Shown one piece after another: positions 36,857-45,088 of a DNA stretch of 64,000 nucleotides (its first letter is position 1; every line of letters begins with the position of its first letter). This DNA is from Bradyrhizobium icense (GTDB lineage: Bacteria; Pseudomonadota; Alphaproteobacteria; Rhizobiales; Xanthobacteraceae), in assembly GCF_001693385.1 (NCBI RefSeq), contig NZ_CP016428.1:7678001-7742000 (forward strand). The letters run 5' to 3'. Both the position numbers and the translations under genes were made by a program. The notes below the pieces were generated by a model that saw only the letters and a program-made list of their open reading frames with translations, had not been told where the DNA came from and ran no database searches.

Positions 36857-37932
36857 GCTGCGTTTGCTCCCATGTCATTTTTCTTGGCAGGCGCGCGGCT
36901 GTGCCCTGAGCCCGGAATGGCCATGTAGCACGCCGCTTGATGGCCCATTGTATCTAGATCCGAGAGTTTTGGCGTCGCATTTGCGCAGAGCGGCTCCGCA
37001 AACGGACAGCGGGTGTGAAACCGGCAGCCTGACGGCGGATCGATCGGATTGGGCGGATCGCCCGAGATCGGCGGCGTCTCCGTGCGGTTGTCCGGATCGG
37101 ACGACGGCATGGCCGCCAGGAGCGCCCGCGTATAGGGATGCGCTGGCGCATCCCAGACCTTGTCGACCGGGCCGAGCTCGACCACCTCGCCGAGATACAT
37201 CACCAGCACGCGGTCCGAGATGTAGCGCACCACGTTAAGGTCGTGGCTGATGAACAGATAGGTCAGGCCGAATTCGCGCTTCAGATCAGCCAGCAGATTG
37301 AGCACCTGGGCTTCGACCGACTTGTCGAGCGCGGACACCGCTTCATCGAGGATCACCAGCCGCGGCGACAGTGCCAGCGCCCGAGCGATGTTGACGCGCT
37401 GGCGCTGGCCGCCGGAAATCTCGTGCGGGTAGCGGTTGGCGAAGGTTTCGGGCCGCAGGCCCACCTTGCCGAGCAGCTCGCGCGCCAGCGTGCGCGCCGC
37501 GGCATCGGCCATGCCGTGAACTTTTGGGCCGAACGCGATCGATTCCTCGATGGTCAAGCGCGGATTGAGCGAGGCGTAGCTGTCCTGAAACACCATCTGC
37601 ATGCCGCGGCGTAATTCGCGCAGCGAGAGCGCGCGGCCGACCTGCATGCCGTCATAGACGATGTCGCCGGCATCGCGCTTCATCAGATGCATCAACAATC
37701 GTGCGGTGGTCGACTTTCCGCAGCCGGATTCGCCGACGATGCCGACGGTTTCGCCCTTGGCGATGGAGAAAGAAACATCATCGACCGCGCGCACGGTTTT
37801 ACGAGGGCTGAACAGATCGCCCCGCACCGGGAAGTGCTTGGTGAGGCCAACGACCTGCAGCAGCGGTTGCGCCGCGCCGCCGACGTCCTCGACCTGTTCC
37901 AGATGATCGACTGACGGGCTTGTCTCATTCAT
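36853..37932 (-). CDS. peptide/nickel-type ABC transporter ATPase (DppF/OppF)
   Basis: A 359-residue ATPase starting at the ATG at 37932 ([12 protein letters not shown]). Walker A is [14 protein letters not shown], the Q-loop [15 protein letters not shown], the signature [16 protein letters not shown], and Walker [13 protein letters not shown]. The C-terminal domain has the Cys motif [14 protein letters not shown]. It is the second ATPase of the Dpp-type importer; its stop overlaps the small AtzG-like gene, which places enzyme genes inside the transport operon. Confidence 0.93.
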   Translation of the reverse strand: MNETSPSVDHLEQVEDVGGAAQPLLQVVGLTKHFPVRGDLFSPRKTVRAVDDVSFSIAKGETVGIVGESGCGKSTTARLLMHLMKRDAGDIVYDGMQVGRALSLRELRRGMQMVFQDSYASLNPRLTIEESIAFGPKVHGMADAAARTLARELLGKVGLRPETFANRYPHEISGGQRQRVNIARALALSPRLVILDEAVSALDKSVEAQVLNLLADLKREFGLTYLFISHDLNVVRYISDRVLVMYLGEVVELGPVDKVWDAPAHPYTRALLAAMPSSDPDNRTETPPISGDPPNPIDPPSGCRFHTRCPFAEPLCANATPKLSDLDTMGHQAACYMAIPGSGHSRAPAKKNDMGANAA

Positions 37933-37936
37933 CGCG

Positions 37937-38824
37937 TCAGTTCCTGATATCCATGGCGCTGCGCATGCCGTCGCTGAGCAGATTGAAGCAGATCGACACC
38001 GCAAAGATCATCACGCCCGGCAGCGCCGCCACCCAGGGATTGATATAGATCGCCGTGCGCAGCGTGTTCAGCATCAAGCCCCACTCCGGCTCCGGCGGCT
38101 TTGTACCCAGACCAAGGAACGACAGGCCGGCAGCGAGGATCATTGACACCGAGATCAGTCCGGTGGCGTAAACGAAGATCGGCCCGAGCACGTTGCCCAG
38201 CATGTGCACGCGCATGATGGTGAAGGGGCCGGCGCCGGAGGCGCGCGCGGCCTCGACGAAATCCATGTTGCGCACGCCGGTGGTGACGCTCTCGGCGACG
38301 CGGGTGATCTGCGGCACGAACACGATGGTCAGCGAAACGATCGAGTTGACGATGCCGGCCCCCAGCGCACCCGAGATCGCGATCGCCAGCAACACCGACG
38401 GAAAGGCGTAGAATACATCGATCGTGCGCATGATCGCGGTGTTGAGCCGGCCGCCGACATAGCCGGCAACGAGGCCGAGCGAGGTGCCGATCACGAAGGC
38501 GAAGATCACCGGCAGGATGCCGATGATCAGCGACAGCCGTCCGCCATAGATCAGCCGCGCCAGCATGTCACGGCCGAGCTCGTCAGTGCCAAGCGGATAG
38601 TTCGGCGTGCCGATGTGGCGGAGCCTGCGGATCATCGAGCCCTGGTAGGGGTCGGCGAGACCGAGCCATGGCGCGAGCAGCGCCGAGGCGAAGATCAGCA
38701 CCAGCACGAAAGCGCAGGCCATGCTGACCTTATCGCGGGCGATGCGGCGGCCGACGGTAGCCCAATAGCCGCGCGCCTTGGTCGCGGGTGCAGCTTGCAG
38801 GGCGGTATCCGACATCACGGTCAT
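37937..38824 (-). CDS. Dpp/Opp-type ABC transporter permease (DppC)
   Basis: A 295-residue inner-membrane permease. The N-terminal OppC-N segment is followed by LGTDELGRDMLARLIYGGRL, a hallmark of DppC, and by five to six transmembrane helices. The EAA-type ATPase coupling loop is VEAARASGAGPFTIMRVHML. Four bases separate it from the DppF-like gene and three from the DppB-like gene, so all are one transcript. Confidence 0.93.
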   Translation of the reverse strand: MTVMSDTALQAAPATKARGYWATVGRRIARDKVSMACAFVLVLIFASALLAPWLGLADPYQGSMIRRLRHIGTPNYPLGTDELGRDMLARLIYGGRLSLIIGILPVIFAFVIGTSLGLVAGYVGGRLNTAIMRTIDVFYAFPSVLLAIAISGALGAGIVNSIVSLTIVFVPQITRVAESVTTGVRNMDFVEAARASGAGPFTIMRVHMLGNVLGPIFVYATGLISVSMILAAGLSFLGLGTKPPEPEWGLMLNTLRTAIYINPWVAALPGVMIFAVSICFNLLSDGMRSAMDIRN

Positions 38825-38827
38825 AAA

Positions 38828-39781
38828 TCAGCCCCGCTTGATGCGCGGATCGATCGCGGCTTGCGCGATATCGACCAGAAGATTGAGAGCGACGAAGAAC
38901 AGCGCCAGGACCAGGATCGTGCCCTGCAACAGCGGCAGGTCGCGCTGGAAGATCGCGGAATTGAGCAGCAGGCCCGAGCCCGGCCAGGAGAATACGGTCT
39001 CGATCAGGATCGAGCCGCCGAGCATATAACCCAGTTGCAAGCCCATCACCGCGAGCGCCGTCGGCGCGGCGTTCTTGATGACATGGCGGAACACATCCAG
39101 TTCACGCAGGCCCTTGGCGCGCAACGCTTCGACGAAATCCTGGGAAAGAATGTCGCCGGTCAGCGCGCGCACCGTGCGGGTGACGATGCCCATCGGAATC
39201 ACCGAGGTCGTGATCGCCGGAAGGATGAGATATTTCATGTGCTCCCAGTCCCAGCCCCAGGCGCCGGAGCCGCCGGGACCGGCGCCGACCGCGGGCAGCC
39301 AGTTGAGCTGCACCGAGAAGATGATGACCATCACCATACCGAGCCAGTAATGCGGCACCGAGACGCCGGCAATCGCGATCGAGGTCGCGACCTTGTCGAT
39401 CCAGGTATCTCGAAAGTAGCCGGCGATCAGGCCGAACATCAGCCCGAGCGTGAAACCGATCAGGGCTGCGGCAATCGCGAGCGTCACGGTGTTGCCTACC
39501 GCACGCAACACTTCCGTCAGCACCGGGCGGCCGGTGGCGATCGAGCTGCCGAGATCGCCATGGAGCGCGCGCCATAGCCACAAGCCGAACTGCACGGGCA
39601 GCGGCCGGTCGAAGCCGTAGGCGGTGCGCAGTTGCGCCGCGAGTTCCTGCGACGCATCCGCCGGCAATACCGCGACCAGGGGATCGCCGGGCGTGATGTG
39701 CACGAGCAGGAAGCATACCAGCGCAACGCTGATCACGATCGGAATGACGTAGACGATACGTCGGGCAATATAGGCGAACAC
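38828..39781 (-). CDS. Dpp/Opp-type ABC transporter permease (DppB)
   Basis: A 317-residue permease with six helices. The N-terminal signature is RIVYVIPIVISVALVCFLLV followed by HITPGDP, and the EAA loop is VEALRAKGLRELDVFRHVIK. The start is a GTG at 39781; no in-frame ATG lies nearby. It is the first transporter gene after the binding protein upstream, but a 218-base gap with a large palindromic repeat separates them. This is often seen between a highly expressed binding protein and its permease. Confidence 0.92.
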   Translation of the reverse strand: MFAYIARRIVYVIPIVISVALVCFLLVHITPGDPLVAVLPADASQELAAQLRTAYGFDRPLPVQFGLWLWRALHGDLGSSIATGRPVLTEVLRAVGNTVTLAIAAALIGFTLGLMFGLIAGYFRDTWIDKVATSIAIAGVSVPHYWLGMVMVIIFSVQLNWLPAVGAGPGGSGAWGWDWEHMKYLILPAITTSVIPMGIVTRTVRALTGDILSQDFVEALRAKGLRELDVFRHVIKNAAPTALAVMGLQLGYMLGGSILIETVFSWPGSGLLLNSAIFQRDLPLLQGTILVLALFFVALNLLVDIAQAAIDPRIKRG

Positions 39782-39798
39782 GAGTCACTTTCTTCTTC

Positions 39799-39973
39799 CC
39801 TTCTCCCCTTGTGAGAGAAGGTGGCGCGGACTTTAGTCCGCGCCGGATGAGGAGTTCCTTCCGCGGACGCAGACGTTGCAGACGAGAGAGGCATGTCCGC
39901 GGAGAGAACCCCTCACCCGTCTCGAATGAGCTCCGCTCATTCGATCCACCCTCTCCCACAAGGGGAGAGGGGG
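39799..39973. repeat. large inverted repeat between binding protein and permease genes
   Basis: CCTTCTCCCCTTGTGAGAGA at the left pairs with TCTCCCACAAGGGGAGAGGG at the right, with inner stems GCGGACTTTAGTCCGC and GAATGAGCTCCGCTCATTC. In the mRNA it would form a long cruciform-like structure that may limit read-through or protect the upstream transcript end. Confidence 0.75.
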
Positions 39974-39999
39974 AAGCTCGCACTTTGCCTGATACTTCC

Positions 40000-41658
40000 T
40001 TACGGCGCCATCGACACCGGGGAGAAGTCGACGAACCAGCTCTTCGGCTGCACGAAGCCCTTCACCTTCGGGCTCATGGCGCGTGGGGAGACGTCGTGGG
40101 CGACGTAGAGGAACGCCGCATCGTCCACCGAGGCCGCATGCAGTTCAGCGAGCGCCGCGTCACGCGCGGCGGGGTCGAAGGTCTGGCGCGCCTTGGTCAC
40201 CAACTCGTCGAATTTGGGGTTGTTGATGAAGCCCCAATTGTTCGAGACGGGAGGTGCCATCGACGACTGCAGGAAGCGCACCAGCGCGAAGAACGGGTCC
40301 ATCGCCGCATAGGTCACGTTAGTAGCGTTGGCGCCGTTGGCCGTCGGATCCTTGGCACCGCGGCGCCAGTTGGTGAACAGCGTGTTCCACTCGATGACGT
40401 CGAGCTGGACGTCGAAGTAGCATTCCGCCAATGCCTGCTGCAGATACTCGTTCATCGGCAAGGGCTGCATCTGGCCCGATCCCGACGCGGACGTCTGGGT
40501 CTTCACCGTCAGCTTCTTGTTCGGGCCGTAGCCTGCCTCTTGCATCAGCTTCTGGGCGGCCTTCAGGTCATATTTGATCTCGAAGGTCGGTTTTCCGCGC
40601 CAGGGATGGCCGGGCTCGAAGGTGCCGGTGGCCGGCACCATCAGGCCGGCCAGCAGGCCCTCCTTGAGGCCTTCACGATCGATGCAGAGATTGGCGGCCT
40701 TGCGGACGCGGATGTCGTTCCAGGGCGAGCCCTCGATACGGGAGAACTGCCACGGCCAGACATGCGGCGATTCATTGGCCTGGAGCTGGAAGCCACGCGC
40801 CTTGATCTCCTTGACTGCGTCGGGTGCCGGGGCCTCGACCCAATCGACCTGTCCGGACAGCAATGCTGCGGTGCGGGCATTGGCTTCCGGCATCGGCAGC
40901 AGCACCATCCGGTCGACCTTGGGCACCCGGCCCTTGTCCCAATAACCTTCGTTCTTGACGAGTTCGAGCCGCTCGCGCGGCGTGAACTTCGACATCTTCC
41001 AGGGGCCGGTGCCCGACGCGTCCCTGGCGAACGCGGCCCAGGCGGCCTGCGACTTTGCCTTGGCGTCGGCGCCTTCAGCCTTGTCATAGAAGGCCTTCCA
41101 CTTGGCAGGGCTCGCCATGAAAAGGTTGGTCAGGTTGATCGGCAGAAAGCTGTCCGGCTCCTTGGTGGTCAACTCCACCGTCATGTCGTCGATCTTGCGC
41201 GCCGAGGCCAAGGTCGGCATGCGCGAGGCGGTGACGCCGACCTGGCTGGCGTCGAAATGCGGCGCATCCTGCTTTAGCACTTTCTCGACGTTCCAGACCA
41301 CGGCGTCGGCATTGAAGTCGCTGCCGTCATGGAATTTGACGCCGGGACGCAGCTTGAAGGTCCATTTCTTCTTGTCGGCGTCGTCAACCTTCCACTCGGT
41401 CGCGAGGCCCGGAATCATGACGCTTGCTTTGTCGCGGGACGAGAGGTCCCACATCGTCAGGCCGTCATACATGGTCAGCCCGGTGAAGCGGTTGCCCTCA
41501 AAACCCTGATCGGGCTGGCCGAGCGTGCGCGGAATATCGGCAGCCGTCATGCCGATCCGCAGCACCGTTTCGGCGCTCGCGAGTTGCGGCAGTCCGACTA
41601 CCAGCGCCGTTGCCAGCAACCACGCGGTGGCCGCCTTCTTCGATCTATCGTTACGCAT
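40000..41658 (-). CDS. peptide-type ABC transporter substrate-binding protein, copy 1
   Basis: A 552-residue periplasmic binding protein of the SBP5 (DppA/OppA) family, starting at the ATG at 41658 with a GGGG ribosome-binding site. The signal peptide is AATAWLLATALVVGLPQLAS then AET. Motifs are VMIPGLATEWKVDDADKKKW and FKLRPGVKFHDGSDFNADAV. It is upstream of the permease and ATPase genes on the same strand and is the likely primary receptor of that importer. A paralogue is divergently encoded at 41863. Confidence 0.93.
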   Translation of the reverse strand: MRNDRSKKAATAWLLATALVVGLPQLASAETVLRIGMTAADIPRTLGQPDQGFEGNRFTGLTMYDGLTMWDLSSRDKASVMIPGLATEWKVDDADKKKWTFKLRPGVKFHDGSDFNADAVVWNVEKVLKQDAPHFDASQVGVTASRMPTLASARKIDDMTVELTTKEPDSFLPINLTNLFMASPAKWKAFYDKAEGADAKAKSQAAWAAFARDASGTGPWKMSKFTPRERLELVKNEGYWDKGRVPKVDRMVLLPMPEANARTAALLSGQVDWVEAPAPDAVKEIKARGFQLQANESPHVWPWQFSRIEGSPWNDIRVRKAANLCIDREGLKEGLLAGLMVPATGTFEPGHPWRGKPTFEIKYDLKAAQKLMQEAGYGPNKKLTVKTQTSASGSGQMQPLPMNEYLQQALAECYFDVQLDVIEWNTLFTNWRRGAKDPTANGANATNVTYAAMDPFFALVRFLQSSMAPPVSNNWGFINNPKFDELVTKARQTFDPAARDAALAELHAASVDDAAFLYVAHDVSPRAMSPKVKGFVQPKSWFVDFSPVSMAP

Positions 41659-41862
41659 ATGCAGCAATCCCCTTTTCAACGCCTGGTGACTAATTCTTAT
41701 GCAGCCGTATGCAACGCCTGTGCCAAACGGCACGCTTCCGTCCGGGCCATGCGTTTGACCGCACAACTCCTTGTGAAGCGCGCATGCAAGTCATGTCGGA
41801 TGCCCAAGCTGGCACCAAGCTTGCATTTTTAGCTCCAAACCCTGCCCGATGGAGCTTAATTC

Positions 41863-43476
41863 ATGTGCACCCGAAATTCGATGCTTCTTGCTGCCGCAAC
41901 TCTGGCCGCGGGTTTGGCTCTTGGCATCCCCACGATTTCGGCGCAGGCCGAGACCATTGTGCGCTACGGCATTTCGATGGCGGACATCCCGCTGACCACG
42001 GGCCAGCCCGACCGCGGCGCCGGCGCCTACCAGTTTTCCGCGTATACGATCTACGATCCGCTGGTGGCCTGGGAGATGGACGTGGCTGACCGGCCCGGCA
42101 AACTGGTGCCGGGGCTCGCCACCGAATGGAAGGTGGATGAGCAAGACAAGAAGAAATGGCGCTTCTCACTTCGCAAGGGCGTCAAGTTTCACGATGGCAG
42201 CGAGTTCAACGCCGACGCGGTGATCTGGAATCTCGACAAGGTGCTCAACGACAAGGCACCGCAATTCGACAAGCGCCAGAGCGCACAGGTGAAGACCCGC
42301 CTGCCCTCGGTCGCGAGCTACGCCAAGATCGACGACGCGACCATCGAGATCACGACCAAGGCGGTCGATTCCTTCTTCCCGTACCAGATGCTCTGGTTCC
42401 TGGTCTCAAGCCCCGCGCAATATGAAAAGCTCGGCAAGGACTGGGACAAGTTCGCGAGCCAGCCCTCCGGCACCGGGCCGTTCAAACTCACAAAACTGGT
42501 GCCGCGCGAACTCGCCGAACTCACGAAGAATCCCGACTACTGGAACAAGAAGCGGCTTCCGAAGGCCGACAAGATCGTGCTGATCCCGATGCCGGAAGCG
42601 CTGACGCGCACCAACGCGCTATTGGCCGGCCAGGTCGACCTGATCGAAACTCCGGCGCCGGACGCGGTGCCGCAGCTCAAATCCGCCGGCATGAAGATCG
42701 TCGACAACGTCACGCCGCACGTCTGGAATTATCATTTGAGCGTGTTGCCCGGCTCACCCTGGACCGACATCCGCCTGCGCAAGGCGCTCAACCTCGCGAT
42801 CGACCGCGAGGCCGTGGTCGGGCTGATGAACGGTCTGGCGAAACCCGCCAAGGGCCAGGTCGACCCGTCGAGCCCGTGGTTCGGCAAGCCAAGCTTTGAA
42901 CTAAAATACGACGTCACCGCGGCGAAGAAGCTGGTCCAGGAGGCCGGTTATTCGAAGGAAAAGCCGCTGAAGACGACCTTCGTCATCGCGCAGGGAGGCA
43001 CCGGGCAGATGCTGTCGCTGCCGATGAACGAATTCCTGCAGCAGAGTTTCAAGGAAATCGGCATCGAGATCGACTTCAAGGTGGTCGAACTCGAGACACT
43101 ATACACGGCGTGGCGCAAGGGCGCGGCTGACGAGATGAACGCCGGCATCACGTCGAACAACATCGCCTATGTCACCTCGGACCCGCTTTACGCGATAGTC
43201 CGCTTCTTCCACTCCGGCCAGATCGCGCCAGTCGGTGTCAACTGGGGTGGCTACAGAAGTACGAAAGTCGACGCGCTGATCGACGAGGCCAAGCAGACGT
43301 TTGACGTCGCCAAACAGGACGAGCTATTGGCGCAGGCGCACGCGCAAATTGTCGATGACGCCACGCTGGTCTGGGTGGTGCACGACACCAACCCGCACGC
43401 GCTGTCGCCCAAGGTGAAAAAATTCGTGCAGGCGCAGCACTGGTTCCAGGATTTGACGCAGATCGGGCTGGAGTGA
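41863..43476 (+). CDS. peptide-type ABC transporter substrate-binding protein, copy 2
   Basis: A 537-residue SBP5-family binding protein with a signal peptide (LLAAATLAAGLALGIPTIS then AQAE). It matches copy 1 along its length (LVPGLATEWKVDEQDKKKW, LRKGVKFHDGSEFNADAVI, HALSPKVKKFVQAQHWF) but is clearly diverged. It has no permease or ATPase of its own nearby, so it probably docks on the same importer and widens its substrate range. A 204-base gap is shared with copy 1; its promoters would lie there. Confidence 0.92.
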   Translation: MCTRNSMLLAAATLAAGLALGIPTISAQAETIVRYGISMADIPLTTGQPDRGAGAYQFSAYTIYDPLVAWEMDVADRPGKLVPGLATEWKVDEQDKKKWRFSLRKGVKFHDGSEFNADAVIWNLDKVLNDKAPQFDKRQSAQVKTRLPSVASYAKIDDATIEITTKAVDSFFPYQMLWFLVSSPAQYEKLGKDWDKFASQPSGTGPFKLTKLVPRELAELTKNPDYWNKKRLPKADKIVLIPMPEALTRTNALLAGQVDLIETPAPDAVPQLKSAGMKIVDNVTPHVWNYHLSVLPGSPWTDIRLRKALNLAIDREAVVGLMNGLAKPAKGQVDPSSPWFGKPSFELKYDVTAAKKLVQEAGYSKEKPLKTTFVIAQGGTGQMLSLPMNEFLQQSFKEIGIEIDFKVVELETLYTAWRKGAADEMNAGITSNNIAYVTSDPLYAIVRFFHSGQIAPVGVNWGGYRSTKVDALIDEAKQTFDVAKQDELLAQAHAQIVDDATLVWVVHDTNPHALSPKVKKFVQAQHWFQDLTQIGLE

Positions 43477-43505
43477 AGGAATCTACCCGTCGTCCCTGCT
43501 TTCGA

Positions 43506-44992
43506 GCCTGTGAGGGAATAGGATTGAGCAGCCGGTTGCGCTGTGATTCACTGGCATCGAACGGGGTTATTCGATGACCAGTGACGCACGGTTTATTCGG
43601 GCTGATCGGACGCAGACGCAGTGGGACTTTGTGGATTTGGAAGCTCTGGTTCCGAGCGACCATCGCGCCCGTATTGTGGTGAGTTTTGTGGAGAGCTTGG
43701 ACCTTTCGCGGCTTTACGAGGCGATCAAGGCCCGTGAAGGGGAACCTGGACGCCCGCCGCCGGATCCGGCGGTTCTGTTGGCGCTTTGGCTCTATGCGAC
43801 GATCGAAGGAGTAGGTTCGGCTCGGCAACTTGAACGGCTTGCACGGCATGATCCGGCGTACCGCTGGATCGCCGGTGGGGTACCGCTCAACTACCACGGG
43901 CTTGCGGACTTCCGGGTTGCGCATGTGGAGGTTCTCGATCGGCTCCTGACGGAGAGCGTGACGGCGTTGATTGCCGAAGGGGTGGTGTCGCTGGCCGAGA
44001 TTGCGGTGGACGGCACCAAGGTTCGAGCGAATGCCAGCCGTGAATCGTTCAAGAGCGGCAGCAGGCTTGATCGTATTGAGGCTGCCGTGGAGCGGCGGCT
44101 TGCGGCGCTCAAGGCGGAAACCGAAAGCGATCCGGAGGCGTCTTCGCGCCGCAAGCGGGCGGCGCAGGAGCGAGGGTCTCGGGAAGTGAAGGAAAGCGCT
44201 GCACGCGCGCGGGCAGCGCTTGAGCGGATGCGAGCGGAGAAGGCGAAACGAGAAAAGACCCATGCCAAGGACGAGGCGAAGAAGTCTGAGCCGAAAGTCT
44301 CGCTGAGTGATCCGCAGGCGCGCTCGATGCGCTTTCCGGACGGGGCCATTCGTCCGGCCTATAATGCACAGATCGCGGTGGTGCCCCGGCCAGGCATCAT
44401 TGTCGCAGTAGAGATGACGGATCGGCGCAACGATGCCGGCTTGGCGATGCCGATGGTGGATCAGTTGGTGAAGCGCTACGGCAAAGCACCACAGACGCTT
44501 CTCATCGACACCCGTTACGCGACTGCCGAGGACATCGCCACTCTGTCGGAGCACGCCGCCGGACCGGTGAAGGTCTATACGCCGCCACCTTCAGACCGTC
44601 AGGATGTCAAACCCGAGACGCTTGTCAGGCGGACCAGAGAGCGGGCCCGCGAGCCTGACAGTGTCAAAGAGTGGCGCAGTCGGATGGCGACGCAGGCTGG
44701 CACCGACGTGTACGCACGGCGCAAGCTCATCGAGCGGATCAACGCCAACCTCAAAAACCACGGCTTCGGCTTCATTCCGGTGCGTGGCCTGATCAAGGCC
44801 GCGGCAGTGGCGCTCTGGCATGCGCTCGCCAATAACCTGCTGGCAGCGCACCGCCTGCGAGGCAGACCCACGTGACCAGAGTTCACCGGAGAGAGCCAGT
44901 GAGGTAACCGCATCAACCGATCGGCCCACCAAACGCCGCCGCGATATCGGTGGCGGCAACCATCCCCCATTAAGCTCAATTCCTTCACAGGC
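43506..44992 (+). mobile_element. IS1182-family insertion sequence, 1487 bases
   Basis: The terminal inverted repeats start GCCTGTGAGGGAAT on the left and, on the complement of the right end, GCCTGTGAAGGAAT (13 of 14 match). They are flanked by TCGA on both sides (43502-43505 and 44993-44996), a likely target duplication. One intact transposase gene is carried, so the element may be active. It sits between a binding-protein gene and a convergent cyclase gene without damaging either. Confidence 0.9.
43574..44875 (+). CDS. IS1182-family transposase
   Basis: A 433-residue DDE transposase. The N-terminal DUF772 region contains LVPSDHRARIVVSFVESLDL and LLALWLYATIEGVGSARQLE. The catalytic triad is probably Asp146 (IAVDGTKVRANAS), Asp312 (LLIDTRYATAEDI) and Glu387 (RKLIERINANLKNHGFG). 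A charged coiled-coil insert (about 165-240) separates the first two Asp residues, as usual in this family. The gene is full length and fills the element. Its codon use is less GC-biased than the flanking genes, as expected for mobile DNA. Confidence 0.93.
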   Translation: MTSDARFIRADRTQTQWDFVDLEALVPSDHRARIVVSFVESLDLSRLYEAIKAREGEPGRPPPDPAVLLALWLYATIEGVGSARQLERLARHDPAYRWIAGGVPLNYHGLADFRVAHVEVLDRLLTESVTALIAEGVVSLAEIAVDGTKVRANASRESFKSGSRLDRIEAAVERRLAALKAETESDPEASSRRKRAAQERGSREVKESAARARAALERMRAEKAKREKTHAKDEAKKSEPKVSLSDPQARSMRFPDGAIRPAYNAQIAVVPRPGIIVAVEMTDRRNDAGLAMPMVDQLVKRYGKAPQTLLIDTRYATAEDIATLSEHAAGPVKVYTPPPSDRQDVKPETLVRRTRERAREPDSVKEWRSRMATQAGTDVYARRKLIERINANLKNHGFGFIPVRGLIKAAAVALWHALANNLLAAHRLRGRPT

Positions 44993-45088
44993 TCGAACGC
45001 AGGGACCCATAACCACAGGATCCAGTTGGAGAGAAGCAACTGGCTCCAGCGAAAACGGCGAGATCACGCGGTATGGGACGACAGCGGA

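Larger units (their letters stand above)
43488..45080. repeat. REP-like family A copy 6, split by an insertion sequence
   Basis: CGTCGTCCCTGCTTTCGA (43488-43505) is the left half of the first hairpin. TCGAACGCAGGGACCCATAA continues it from 44993. The second arm is decayed (GGTATGGGACGACAG at about 45067-45081). Removing the insertion and one TCGA restores CCCTGCTTTCGAACGCAGGG, a palindrome with one mismatched pair. Confidence 0.8.

Noticed and set aside
39811..41277. 488-codon plus-strand frame opposite the first binding protein
   Set aside because: It runs through the palindromic repeat and then antisense to a clear SBP5 gene; no recognisable domains.
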